A stretch of DNA of 64,000 nucleotides, taken from Drosophila persimilis (lineage: Eukaryota > Arthropoda > Insecta > Diptera > Drosophilidae). The first letter of the stretch is position 1; each line of letters opens with the position of its first letter. The stretch spans positions 7,192,001 through 7,256,000 of the forward strand of contig NW_020825288.1 in NCBI RefSeq assembly GCF_003286085.1, read 5' to 3'. Under the pieces are notes generated by a model. The model had not been told where the DNA came from, did not search any database, and saw only the letters and a list, made by a program, of their open reading frames with translations. Below are positions 12,926 to 23,702 of this stretch, one piece after another. Made by a program: the position numbers and the translations under genes.

Positions 12926-13540
12926 ATGTCTTTGTATCAATTGCCGTGTGGCTGCAATTGGTGTTGCAGCCACAGCTGATGGGGTGGTGGTGGGGGCAAG
13001 GAATTGCTGCTGCTGCTGCTGCTGTTGATGTTGCTGCTGTTGATGTTGCTGCTGCTGATGTTGCTGCTGCTGTTGTTGCTGACAGGCATAGTAGCAATTG
13101 TTCGATTGCGATGTTGTTGCTGGCACTAGCTGTTGTGGTTGTTGCTGTTGCAGTTGCAGTTGCGTGTAGTTGTTGTACGTTGGTTGCATGTACTGCTGCA
13201 GCTGTTGTTGTTGTTGTTGCGTCAAGTGCTGATTGTAATTGACATTCATATTGTTATTATTGTTGGTAATTTGGCGCTGTTTGTTGCATTCGGCTGTCCA
13301 GGAGGCGCTTCGCTGTTGCTGTTGCTGCAGCTGCAGCTGCAGTGCATTGCTGATGGGGCTGTTGCTGCCACTAATATTCCCGATATTCGCCCAAACGTAA
13401 TCTGGCTGAAACTGTTGCTGCTGTTGGTGCAACATTTGCTGCTGCTGCTGCTGCTGCTGCACATGGCTGTCATTGCCACTGCCACCGATTCTGCCACTGC
13501 TGTTGTTGTGCTGCATTTCGATGGACTTTATGGCAATCAT
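12926..13540 (-). CDS. kay: kayak (D-Fos), alternative first coding exon, Gln-rich form
   Basis: This 205-codon exon starts at ATG 13540 (MIAIKSIEMQHNNSSGRIGG) and ends at a strong donor CAT|GTAAGT, again in phase 0. The peptide is dominated by opa-type CAG/CAA tracts: Q runs near residues 28-43, 67-75, 107-118, 128-138 and a long Q/H tract near 152-180. A hydrophobic YVWANIGNI segment lies near residue 48. I recall a kayak isoform beginning with a closely similar MIAxKxxEMQHNN peptide, which is the main basis for the call. Gln-rich N-termini of this kind act as activation or isoform-specific regions, and the bZIP would be added from a common exon off the left edge. The 5'UTR probably begins after a splice acceptor (TTCCTTTCCATTTTAG|) at about 13932, with the promoter near 14-14.7 kb. 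Confidence 0.65.
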
Positions 13541-14759
13541 TCAACGTGCCACAAATTGTCAGCGTTTATCACAAATATGTCTGTTGCAATTTCAGCCTCC
13601 CTGCTTCCTTCCTTTCCGCTTTTTCCTTTGTCTGCTTTTTGTTTGTTTATTTGTTTTTCTTTTTATTGTTTGTGTTTTATTTCCACTGATATTTTGATGT
13701 ATTTATTTTTGGCTTGATTTATCTTTGTGTAATTTGTATTTGTTGCATTCTCCAGCTTAAGTTGTTATTTTTGATTTCATTTTAATGTATTTTTAATCTT
13801 ATTTACACGCTCCTCAGGTCTTTTTTAGTTTATTTGTATTTATATTTAATTTTTGGCAACTTGTTTTTGGGTTTAATTGTATTCTTTAATAACTAAAACG
13901 CGATTTTTGGCACTGAACTCTTTAGGACGCTGCTAAAATGGAAAGGAACAACAAATATATTTTTTAAAACATTTTACAGAATTTTGAGCATTATATTTTT
14001 TACTTTCTTATATGTAATATTATGGAAAAAGTATTTTTTCCGTGTTTTTGTGTGTTTTCTCCTCTATAAATTCGTGCACTTTCTCATGTCCGAAGATGAC
14101 TCAATTCTCTTGCTCTTCTTCTCTTTCTTTGCCTCCTTTTTCTGCGCACTGATATGTGTGCTCTCTCTTTCTTCTTTGATCGAGGGGTGCACACGCCCAC
14201 TGCCCACTGCCCACTGCCCACTGCCTTGGACGGGGTCGATCTGCACGTGCAGTTCAAGTGGTTGGTTAACGGTAAACGACGCGTCCAAATACACGTCCAT
14301 ACACCAGCGCGAAAGGGGGTGGTCGCGGGCCGAGACAGCACTCCTGCACCTCTCCTGCACTCGCGGATTAAATTACGTGATTTTTTCGCTATAAACACAG
14401 GCGCAAAGTCGAAACCGAATTCGAAACAGAGACACAGCTTGTTTATTATTTTATTATAAATATACTTTTGTTTTTCTTATTTTTTCACTTGTATTGCACG
14501 TTTTTGTTTTTGTTATTATTATTTTGATTATTCTCATGCACTCTTTTTACAGTTGTGGTCCGCGTTTCTTTAGCTGCTTTCTGGCTGCTCCTTGGCCCAC
14601 ACACTTCCACACGGCAGTACGGCAAAAATTGTATTAAAACAGAAAATGAAAATCGAATTTTGATAAACCTGCGCTCAAAGGCAGGCACGCACACACTTTA
14701 GCACTCACTCTCACATGCACACGCGCTCGGGCAGGCAGCCGAAGTGTTTCGCTCGATCG
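13541..14759 (-). promoter_or_regulatory. kay: 5'UTR and probable promoter region of the Gln-rich kayak exon
   Basis: On the minus strand a good acceptor (pyrimidine tract then TTTTAG) lies at 13933/13932, and an Inr-like TTCAGTG follows shortly after. Either a 5'UTR exon or the start site is therefore here. A perfect AP-1 site TGACTCA (14097-14103) and a four-fold CCCACTG tandem (about 14193-14221) lie upstream. The exact start site cannot be fixed by eye. Confidence 0.35.
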
Positions 14760-14795
14760 CACTATGGTCCGAACGACCACTTTTGTTGGCCAAAA
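14760..14795 (+). repeat. Left terminal inverted repeat of the Transib-type element
   Basis: These 36 bp are identical to the reverse complement of 15923-15958. They begin CACTATG. Confidence 0.9.
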
Positions 14796-15922
14796 CCTAA
14801 TTTTTCAAAGTCAAAACTGAAACCTGGTTTTGATCGCTCTGCATTAGAAAAAGATCGACCATTAAATCTGCGTACCAGAAATTTCCATAGATGGCGCCAC
14901 ATTCGCATAATCAGCTGTGCAACCCAACTGTTTTTATAGTAAAGCACGTGAAGGGAAAAAGTGGCAAATTAATAACCACTTTAGATATCTCAAAAATTGA
15001 AAAACGCCAAGACGTGATTAAATTTTTATTGATGAATCTTAATCTGTCGGGTTCTTACTACGTGTTTTGAGTTTTTAACTGTCTCTAGTAGTTCTGATGT
15101 CTTCGTAATTGAAGGTTAAAGTGAGGCCTTCAACATGTGCCAACTTGTAATGAAAAGTAATTTTTGAAAAGGTGTACAAAGTGAGTCCTACCTAGTCCCA
15201 CCCTGAAACCTTTTCTGTGTCGTAGATTAATAAATTCTTTTTGAAATGTATATAGTTAGAAATGCCACTTTTTACCACAATTCTTGGAATTTGCATTAAT
15301 AGAGCATAACCTCAAATTCGAAAATGCAGATTTGTTTGCCGAATGGAATTCAGAGAAGGGTAAAATTATCAATTATTTGAAAACGGATCATAAGGCGACA
15401 TATCATATGAAATTAATAAAGCTTTTGAAGATACCAGCAAGAAAATTTGTTACCGTTTGGCAACATACCGGAACAAATGCCGGTAAAATTCAAAGATGTT
15501 TGAACGAAAATATGTGGATTGGCCACAAGCCTTTGTTATAATACATTTATCTTTATGTCCAAATATGCTAACTAAGTTCGTAAGGCTGTACAGGACCCAG
15601 TCGGAAAGCCGGCACATATGTATCTCACTTAACGAGGCGTTAACCTTGCTTCTAGACAAGGATTTCGGCAATAATTTACGGAAACCTTTAAAAGATTTTA
15701 TTTTTATTTAAATCAAAATTTTTTTTAGTCGTGCAACGCCGTTTTCTTAAATAAAATATGCTTAATACTTTTTTTCACTATAACTAAAAATTTAAATATG
15801 CATTATTAAAAAGAGGGGCGGTGCCACACCCATTTTTTTTCTTAAATCCATTTCTTATTGATTATATGTATCCAATACAAAAAACTAAATGAAAAAATCT
15901 TGTTCCGTTCGGTAGTTATTAA

Positions 15923-15958
15923 TTTTGGCCAACAAAAGTGGTCGTTCGGACCATAGTG
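15923..15958 (-). repeat. Right terminal inverted repeat of the Transib-type element
   Basis: This is an exact inverted copy of 14760-14795, followed directly by the GATCG target duplication. Confidence 0.9.
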
Positions 15959-16553
15959 GATCGTTTCGTTACTTCGGTGCTGCTTCGTTGGGGGTTTGTG
16001 TGGGGGTGGTGTGGTGTGGGGCTCACGCTCTCCCTCTGTGTCTCTCTCTCTCGCCAGCCAGGTTCTGGGGCTCAAAGCTGCCTCTCGGAAAGGCTTGCAA
16101 AAACCCAAAAATTGTCAAAAAAAAAAATAATTACGAGGCGCGATTCGGTTTCTCTTTCTGGTGCTGCTCTTTCGGCCGCCTCGCTGCCTCGCTCTTGTGA
16201 CTAATCGCGTGTCTGGGGTGGTCGCCCCCCGTCAATGTCCAGCCAGAAAACACCTTTCGCGTTTGTCGTTACTATTTGGCGCCAATTGGTTAATGGCTAT
16301 GCATATAGGTGAACCGCTCTGTCCGCTGGCATAGATCACTCGGCAACGTGCGCGTTTACAGTGTCCCGTCTTCTGGTGTCTACGCTGACTGCGCGGCGGC
16401 CTGCTGCCCGGGCGCTGCCTGCCGCTGCTGGCTATGACTAATGCAAAGACAGAGACAGAGACAGCCAGCTCCAACTACAAAAACAATATGTAGAACAGGC
16501 AGAAACAACAACAGCCAGAAAGGAAGGCTAGCCACGAGGGGCCGAAGATGTTG

Positions 16554-16742
16554 ATACCCTTGAAGATCAATGGAAGCTAAAAATATGATATTATCATCAG
16601 GCGTTCTTTCCATCCGATTTGAATAAAATTTGAATGAGTTATAAAAAAAACATACTGCCAAGTCCAATATTTTCTCCCAAAGACTTTTTTCGACTGATCA
16701 TGGCCCAACTAGAGAAAATCATAATACGCTTTTCAAGGGTAT
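16554..16742. mobile_element. DINE-1/mini-me-like short foldback element
   Basis: ATACCCTTGAA at 16554-16564 is mirrored exactly by TTCAAGGGTAT at 16732-16742, enclosing about 170 bp of AT-rich DNA. Ends of the form ATACCCTTG/CAAGGGTAT are typical of the abundant DINE-1/INE-1 and mini-me family of Drosophila interspersed repeats. The family call is from end sequence only. Confidence 0.4.
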
Positions 16743-17351
16743 ACAAATTGTGAATACGAGAGACTATACGGCTCTCCCTCTCCTTTTTCAGTATATATTT
16801 TTTTTGCTGATTTTTAATCTATGCAACAGCAACAACAGCAAATATGCGCGACGTGCCCACTTTTTCGTTCCTCTTGTTGTTTTTGCTTTTGCAAAATGCA
16901 TTTTAATCAGCTTTTTTTGTTGTGCGACACCTTGCGACGCCGAAAAGAAAATGCAAATGATCCTGGCGCACACACACACACGCCCATGTATGCAAAGAGA
17001 CACCAACACCAGTCACGCTCTCTGCCTCGCTCTGTTTCACTTGCTCTTCTTCTCTCCTGTCTGTCTGTCTGCCTGCCAGCTCGGTGTCTCTCTCACGCGT
17101 TGCGCTGCTCTTGCTCTCGCGACGCTTTTTACCTGTGCGAATGTTAATTGAAGAATTTATTGTTTGTCTCTTTGTTGTATTATTGCCTGGTGCTGCCCTG
17201 GCGACGGCGACGGCGGCGTCGATGTCGGCGGATCTTTTTTCCCTCAAATTTTATTTGTCGCGTTTAATTATGACAAAAGCAACAACAAACCCGAATAGCG
17301 ACTGCGCCGCTCTGCCGATCATTGACTTTTCTGGCCGCCAAAGGGGTATTA

Positions 17352-17446
17352 ATATAGGGTGAGGAAGTTCTTCCTCCTCGGGTGGAATGACATTCTCACT
17401 ATCTCGAGAAGCCTCAAGAGCCTTCTTGAAATTTCTCACCCTATAT
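17352..17446. repeat. Foldback with ATATAGGGTGAG arms
   Basis: ATATAGGGTGAG (17352-17363) pairs with CTCACCCTATAT (17435-17446). Partial pairing extends on both sides of the 12-bp core, giving a hairpin of about 110 nt. It could be a MITE remnant or a structured RNA. Confidence 0.35.
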
Positions 17447-20400
17447 CAATAGACCTTGTGCCCACCCTGGCATCCAATAGTTTTTGTTGCTGCTGCTGGT
17501 TAAGCTTTTCTGCAGGTGGGGGTGATATTTGTTACGTCGGGAAAGAGAGGGAGAGATAGGGATCGCGAGAGCGAAAAATAAACTCTACCGTTCTTGTAAG
17601 CACTTCTATGTTTTTGTGGCTTGGCAACAGTGGAATGAATGGGTGGATGGATGTTCGCTTTTTATTAATATTAATCAAAATATAACCCCTCCCAACAATT
17701 GCCATTTTAATCCAATTCCATAAACATTTTAGCAACAGCATTCCTGAACTTTTGCGACCCGTTGACATGTTAATGACATTTTTATAATCTCCAAAAGCAA
17801 AAACAAAACCAAAACCAACAACCACAAAGGCGGATGCAACATTTTTCATTGTTTATGGGACACACGCCAGGGGAGATACGAGCGAGAAGGAGCCAAACGA
17901 GGATACAAATTGTTTTTTGCCATTTTTGGAGAGGGAGCGGTCTCCACAAATACACACAGATACAGTCGCACACATTTACAGAGATTGCATTTATTCCATT
18001 GACGTGTGGCGAGATTTTCAGTCATTTTTGATGTACGAGTGTTTTTGTTGGTGCTGTTGTTACAGATACATACATATATTTTGTATATTTGAGTTAATAA
18101 TACGCGACGCTTTTAAGGTAACGGGTACAGTGAACTCAAAGCACGTTAATACTGTACTTACATACGTATGGCCTTTAATTGTGAGCAGTTTGTGTGTGTT
18201 TGTGAGATGGCCCAATCAGCTGATATATCTTCCTTCCTGTTTTGTCAGACAAAGGTACTTCAAAGTGTAGATTACTCTGATAGAGATACATTTAATTACT
18301 GATTGGTAACCATAGCAGGCAACTCGTATGATCTGAAAAGACTCACCTTTTAAAAAATAGACCTTGAGTGCATCCATCCTCCTCTCCTTCCATTAAGAAT
18401 AATAAGAACCAAAACAAAACACGCAGTCCCAAGAGAGAGCAGGACAGAATCGCCAAAGAACAGAAGTCGTCGCACAGTTGCCGTGGGCGTTTTTAATCGC
18501 ACGACTTTCGGGCAGCACCAGCAGCCGGCCGAAGAGGTCGTCGTCGCCTCGCTTCGCGTCGCGTCGCTGTCTCTGCCGATTTTGTTGTTGCTTCTGGCCG
18601 TTGCTTGCCTTGGCCTCATTTCGCTTCTTCCTCTCCACCTCTATCCGCGTCCGTATAACTGCATGCTCTTCGCCTGCTGAGGGGAAATAGCTGGCATTCC
18701 AGCCATACCATTCGGTGCACTTCCTAGCGTCTCTTCCCACTGGATTCTCTCTTTGTTGGATACCCTAGCAGAAGGTAGTTTGATTTTGACCAGAGGTTGG
18801 AAACGCATCTCCGACCACTTCAAGTGTCTTGCAGATTTAATCTGGCTTAAGTTCTCCACACAATATTTCTTTGTTGTTGATTTTCTCCATAGTATGGATC
18901 TCCAAGAGTATTAAAAGCTTCGACCCCATGAACTTAGTCTTCCTTTCGGATTGTTGTTGCTTAGCACGTTTTGCGTTTATGATCGTAGCGTGATTTCTGC
19001 CTTCTTTTGTTGTTGCTTCTGATGATCCGACGGCGACGGCGACAGCTTCTGTTACTTTATTGCGCCGCAGGTTGGTTTTATTGTAGTTTCGGCAACAGGT
19101 GTGGCCCCCACTGTACATTGAACCCATCCAGCCTGTACCGTACCGCTAGTCACACATCAAGCAATGGCACTTGCATGGCTATGACGTGTTCTTGCCCAAC
19201 ATATCCTTATCGGTGAGGTCTTCCTTACGAGCTGTGACGTCTTCAGAGTTTCCAGTTCCCGGTTTTCGTTTCGTATTCCCAGATAAGCAGGTCGGGCCAC
19301 TCTGTTGACGTTTCTATGGGATGGCATGACTCATCGAAGAATCCCCCCTAAGCAGAGATCGGTGACGGCGGCAGCGTTACGATTTCTAGTCCACATTAGA
19401 GCGGCGCGACAAATGTCGACAGCTCATCGACTTGTTCATCTCTCTCTCTCTCTCTCTTTCTATGCGGACTCTCTCGATTGATTTCTGCCGGCTGGGCCTA
19501 TGGTAAGGTGAGGGCGCACCGCTTTCACTCTCTCAATCTCTGTCGCACCTTTTGTGTCTTAACGAAATAGGCTACTCTCGTAAGAGAGGTGTTTCATCAA
19601 CACCTCACCTTGTCAATAGGCACCCTAGATCGCTGGACGCTCTCTTTCGTTCTGCCGCTCTCTTTGGACTTTGTGAGTGTAGAGGCTACCGGACCTAGGT
19701 CTAGAAATATTCAATATTCCACACCCCTTCATTCAAGGGCCCTTAACTCTTGTGATCTCTGATACGCCTGATTTGGTTAACCACTCCACTCCACCCACTC
19801 CTCCGCACGTCTCCTCCTCATCCGTCAGAACCCCTTCAAACAAAGCGCAACCTCAAAATGTTTTAATGCCCTGCCAAAAAAACAACTATAAAAACCAAAA
19901 AGCCTGCCCAAAAACAAAAACAAAAAACAACACCAACAATCAGAAACAAACCCCAAGTTCTGGTATTTTTATGCCCCTCTCTCGCTGGCAAAAGTGTCCG
20001 ACGCATATTTCAACTTGTCAGCCAAAGAAAATAAAAGAAAAGACGACCAGCAAAAAAATTAAAAAAGGCTCGTAAAGCTGAAATCAGCAAAGCCGTTTCG
20101 GGGGGTAATTAATCGCCATAGCCGTAGCCAGGCGGCACGGCACACACATGGAGATCGGGGCAGGCAGGAGGGACAGAACAGACAGACAGACAGACAGTGT
20201 ACCCCGATATCCAGACCCAAAACATAAAAAAGAGCACACCGAGCAGATCCCAAATGGCAGGCAGCAGCCAGACCCAAGCCTGGATGTGTTTCTTTTTTTT
20301 CAAAAGGGCGCTAGAGACTTGGAATTATTAATCAGGGGTTGATTGACCAGTTCTATGACAATAGTTCTCCTAACTTGGAGGCTGGAAAGCGACAAACGAC

Positions 20401-21357
20401 AAAGAAAAGTAAACCTGAGATAACACCCTCTAAAACTAAAACCTTATCTCAGACCTATCAGAAATGGAACCAGTTTTCGGGCAAGCAATCTCTAAAAATG
20501 GCGATCGTGCGGCTAATCAGGCCACTTTCATACTCTTTCCATTCCAATTTCCTCATTTCGATGGGGCCTTAAATCAAGAAATTATTAAAAAATAATTGTA
20601 AATCAAAGAAAAAACGATGGGGGAGGGGTGTTGCCTCTGAGAAGAGACATAGAGGTTTACGTAGTACGTACCTATAATTTCACAATCAATTTTTGACGCG
20701 TTTTCGACTTTGGTCTTGGCTGATTTGTGCCTCATTTTGTGAAATTGAATTTATTATTTCGCAAGATACAAAAACACACACTCATGGATACACACACAGC
20801 ACCTATATAGATGCATAGATACATATATGTGGTATAAGCGACAATGGCAGCCTGTAATTGACCCACTTATGGCCATGGTAGACGGTGGGGTATACTGGTT
20901 AAGGGGGTGCTTCCAGGTGGTGGGTGGCAGGCGACACAGGCCTGCTCTCAGCTGGCGCGCTGCCTCAACATCAACACGTGTGCGGCAAGCCCCGGACTCC
21001 CGAGCCCCGAACCCGACTCCGACTCTGGCCTGTTGCCATTTTCATTTCCATTGTGTTGTGTCTGTTGTCTCTGTTGCATGTGGCCAAAAACCTGTTTGCA
21101 GGCGCTCTAATTGTGCACCCTAGACCCCTACCACCTCCACTCCCCAGCAGCACTTCCCCAGTTGGCAGCACGTTTTCATTCATCGACAAACTGTTGCATG
21201 CAGCCGCCAGTTGTAAATTTATTTACTTATTTGTTCATTTCACTCTGCCCCTCCGAGTCTCGGTCTCTCCAGGTCTGAGTCGCTCGTGCCGAGCCCGTGA
21301 AACACTTGGGGCTGCCGCTGGCCAAAAAAAAGAGCAGGGTCCACGCGTCGCCATGTA

Positions 21358-21889
21358 AGTTAACGTACCCAATTCCATTGAGCTCTTATACGAGTTGTAA
21401 ACAATCTTTGGTTTTCCAAAACGAAAACAATTTCAATCTTGGGCCTCCGCCTAATTGATTTCTAAGATGTACAATCTCAAGCGCCCCCGCCGCAATCCCA
21501 TTCTTTGACACTCGCCTAAATGGAAAACCAATGTTTGCCCACACCCGGCTTCTCATAAACAATCTCACTCCCGGCTTTCTGCAGATCCTGCACTTTAGGC
21601 CTTTTACAGTTCTCTCTTTGGATGACGAAATCTAATACTCGGGATGGCGAAATCAATTGAAATGTTTATAGAAAAACGATTCCCGAAAGGGATCAACGAT
21701 GCAAAGATCAGAAAGTTCAAATCAGTCTTGATCCAGCAGCGACACCGCAAAGTCTAGCTAAATATTAAGATCGCGCAATCCCTTGGCCCGGAATTCCTTT
21801 GTGACCCTCTACTTAAATCTATATCAGTGAAGTTCGAAGTAAAATAAAAACTTTTTAAAAACACAATCCGCTACCGCAGTTGTTTAATT
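21358..21889 (+). repeat. 5' LTR
   Basis: 532 bp, beginning AGTTAACGTACCC and ending GTTGTTTAATT. It matches 28676-29207 with no difference found on visual comparison. AATAAA near 21844 is a candidate polyadenylation signal. Confidence 0.93.
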
Positions 21890-21906
21890 GGCGCCCAACG
21901 TGGGGC
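21889..21906 (+). other. Primer binding site for tRNA-Lys
   Basis: TGGCGCCCAACGTGGGGC is complementary to the 3' end of Drosophila tRNA-Lys(CUU) as I recall it, over 18 nt. It starts at the last LTR base. Gypsy is known to use tRNA-Lys. Confidence 0.8.
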
Positions 21907-22075
21907 AACGTTGTATAAAAAACACCGAATGATAAAAGTGTTGCGTCGTGCCGAAACCCGAAGGACAATTAATTAATGGAATAAATCCTTCAAAATTAAA
22001 AACGCGGAGTGACTGTGTGATATAGATAAAAAAAAGTGAGATAAAAAGGAAACAAACCGGAGCTTAGGGTGTGCA

Positions 22076-22126
22076 AAAACAAATACAAATACAAATACAA
22101 ATACAAATACAAATACAAATACAACG
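22076..22126 (+). repeat. (ACAAAT)n hexamer repeat in the retroviral leader
   Basis: About seven to eight tandem ACAAAT units lie in the untranslated leader between primer site and gag. A possible env-RNA splice donor, GTGAGAT, lies just upstream at 22036. Confidence 0.8.
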
Positions 22127-22493
22127 CAAAATACAAATAAAACAAAAAGCTAATCAAGGCAATTCGTAAATACAAAAAAAACCAAAGAAACCCAAAGTTT
22201 TTAAAAAACAAAACCAACAAAACCGACAAAACCAAAATACAAAGAAAGTGAAACGATTAGCGAAGCCAAAGAAGGAAGACCCCCAGAAGACCCAGCTGAG
22301 CAAAGAAATTTAAGAAGGAAGACCCGTTCGAAGATCTGCCAAACTAAGAAGGACGACCCCTACCGGATATTTCGTGAGCAAGAGTTGTATTAATAAATAT
22401 ATAAGTTCAATTAGGATATATAAGATTATAAAAACTAACATATAAGAAAAATTAAAAGTGGATCAGCTAACTTTAGATTTTGAAAAACTAAAA

Positions 22494-23702
22494 ATGATTA
22501 ACTCTCAAGCAAGGACCGATCTCACAGCAGATCTGGTCAAACAATTGATAGCACTTCAAATTTCACAAGTACAAGAGCAAATTGTAAATTTAAAACAGCA
22601 AATAGAAACTAAATCCGATCAGGTATCGGATTATCAGGCAGAAACAATAGACGAGACAATAAGAGACGACACCACATTGAAGGTAATAGAATCCCTACCA
22701 ATTTTTAATGGTGGATTAAACCAATATGTAGGATGGAGGGAAGCTGCAGAAACTGCAGTGAAGTTATATAAGAAAGGAAGTAAGCAATATTATATTGCAT
22801 TAACAATTTTGAGAAACAAAATAACAGGACCAGCACATGACGCACTGACCAACCACGGGACAGTTCTAAATTTTGATGCCATACTTTCACGGCTTGACTT
22901 TGTTTACAGTGACAAGAGACCTATTTACATAATAGAACAGGAATTAAGCGTTCTCCGACAAGGGAACCTTTCAATTATAGATTTCTATAACGAGGTTAAC
23001 AAGAAAATGACCTTGTTAATAAATAAGACAATAATGACTCACGGAAAGGACAGTGAGATCACCAAGGAATCAAATAAAAAAATTAGAGACAATGCCTTAC
23101 GCATTTTTGTCACTGGCCTAAACGGCGGCATTGCTGAAATCCTATTTTCATTGAATCCCCCAGATTTACCGAATGCCTTAGCAAAGGTACAGGAATTGCA
23201 ATCTAATAACATTCGGGCCCAATTTGCCTACCAATTCAGCGGTCCCAGAAATTCAGGGAATAATAATTTTAATACCTTAAGATTCAACCAACGACAACCT
23301 AGGACTAACAGTTCACCATTCGACCAAAAAAGGGATTTGCAGAGGAATAACATGTCTTGGGGACAACCCTATTTCTTGGGTAATAGACAACAAAATCAGG
23401 CCCCAGAACCAATGGAGGTAGACGAATCTATACAAATCCGGAACCGACAGAACAGCAATCAATTCAGGGGAAATAATAACAATAGAAATTATCGGGAGAA
23501 TACTAACGGTTATTTTAGGAGAAATAATAACAATTATAGCCAAGCCCAGCATTTTAGGGCAAACGTAGTCCCGAATAATCAGTCTAACGACAATCCAGCG
23601 CAGAAACGAAAACTAAACGAAATGTCGGAACAACCGGCTAATAAAGCAATGAGGATAAATAACATTGAGGAGGATCATTTTTTAGATCAGCCCCCGAAGT
23701 AG
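22494..23702 (+). CDS. gag: Gag polyprotein of the errantivirus
   Basis: This encodes the structural capsid polyprotein that assembles virus-like particles and packages genomic RNA. The frame opens at 22446 and reads through a GTG (22458, GTG GAT CAG). The first in-frame ATG is at 22494, giving 402 residues. Residues from about 60 to 240 form the retrotransposon Gag domain, with a helical, charged capsid-like sequence including PIFNGG near the start. The C-terminal part has no CCHC zinc knuckle; instead it is rich in Arg and Asn (runs NNNNRNYRE and RRNNNNY), which is usual for gypsy-type Gag and would serve nucleic acid binding. It ends at TAG 23700-23702 after overlapping the pol frame. GTG at 22458 may be a mutated ATG (see findings). 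Confidence 0.88.
   Translation: MINSQARTDLTADLVKQLIALQISQVQEQIVNLKQQIETKSDQVSDYQAETIDETIRDDTTLKVIESLPIFNGGLNQYVGWREAAETAVKLYKKGSKQYYIALTILRNKITGPAHDALTNHGTVLNFDAILSRLDFVYSDKRPIYIIEQELSVLRQGNLSIIDFYNEVNKKMTLLINKTIMTHGKDSEITKESNKKIRDNALRIFVTGLNGGIAEILFSLNPPDLPNALAKVQELQSNNIRAQFAYQFSGPRNSGNNNFNTLRFNQRQPRTNSSPFDQKRDLQRNNMSWGQPYFLGNRQQNQAPEPMEVDESIQIRNRQNSNQFRGNNNNRNYRENTNGYFRRNNNNYSQAQHFRANVVPNNQSNDNPAQKRKLNEMSEQPANKAMRINNIEEDHFLDQPPK

Larger units (their letters stand above)
14760..15958. mobile_element. Transib-type DNA transposon, non-autonomous or decayed
   Basis: The element is 1199 bp and is bounded by perfect 36-bp terminal inverted repeats starting CACTATGGTCCGAACGACCA. It is flanked by an exact 5-bp target duplication GATCG (14755-14759 and 15959-15963). 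Transib elements are known for CACWATG-type ends and 5-bp GC-containing target duplications, which fits. The interior is AT-rich, with only short broken frames (85 codons at 15284-15541 and 71 at 15496-15711, plus strand). I do not recognise these as transposase, and they lack a DDE catalytic core. Sharp ends and intact duplication suggest a fairly recent insertion mobilised in trans. It sits just upstream of the kayak Gln-exon promoter region. Confidence 0.75.
15959..21357. other. Non-coding upstream DNA with small repeats
   Basis: No gene is recognised. The stretch holds a foldback at 16554-16742, a second foldback at 17352-17446, a perfect AP-1 site TGACTCA at 19327-19333, a (CT)n run at 19437-19458, and a small hairpin GAGGTGTT-TCATC-AACACCTC at 19586-19606. 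Open frames here are short and low in complexity. It probably belongs to the extended kayak 5' region. Confidence 0.5.

Noticed and set aside
19586-19606. Perfect 8-bp hairpin GAGGTGTT/AACACCTC
   Set aside because: The stem is short and overlaps a competing CTCTC/GAGAG stem; nothing ties it to a function.
21386-21568. 61-residue minus-strand frame present identically at 28704-28886
   Set aside because: It lies inside both LTRs and is duplicated with them; there is no sign of coding function.
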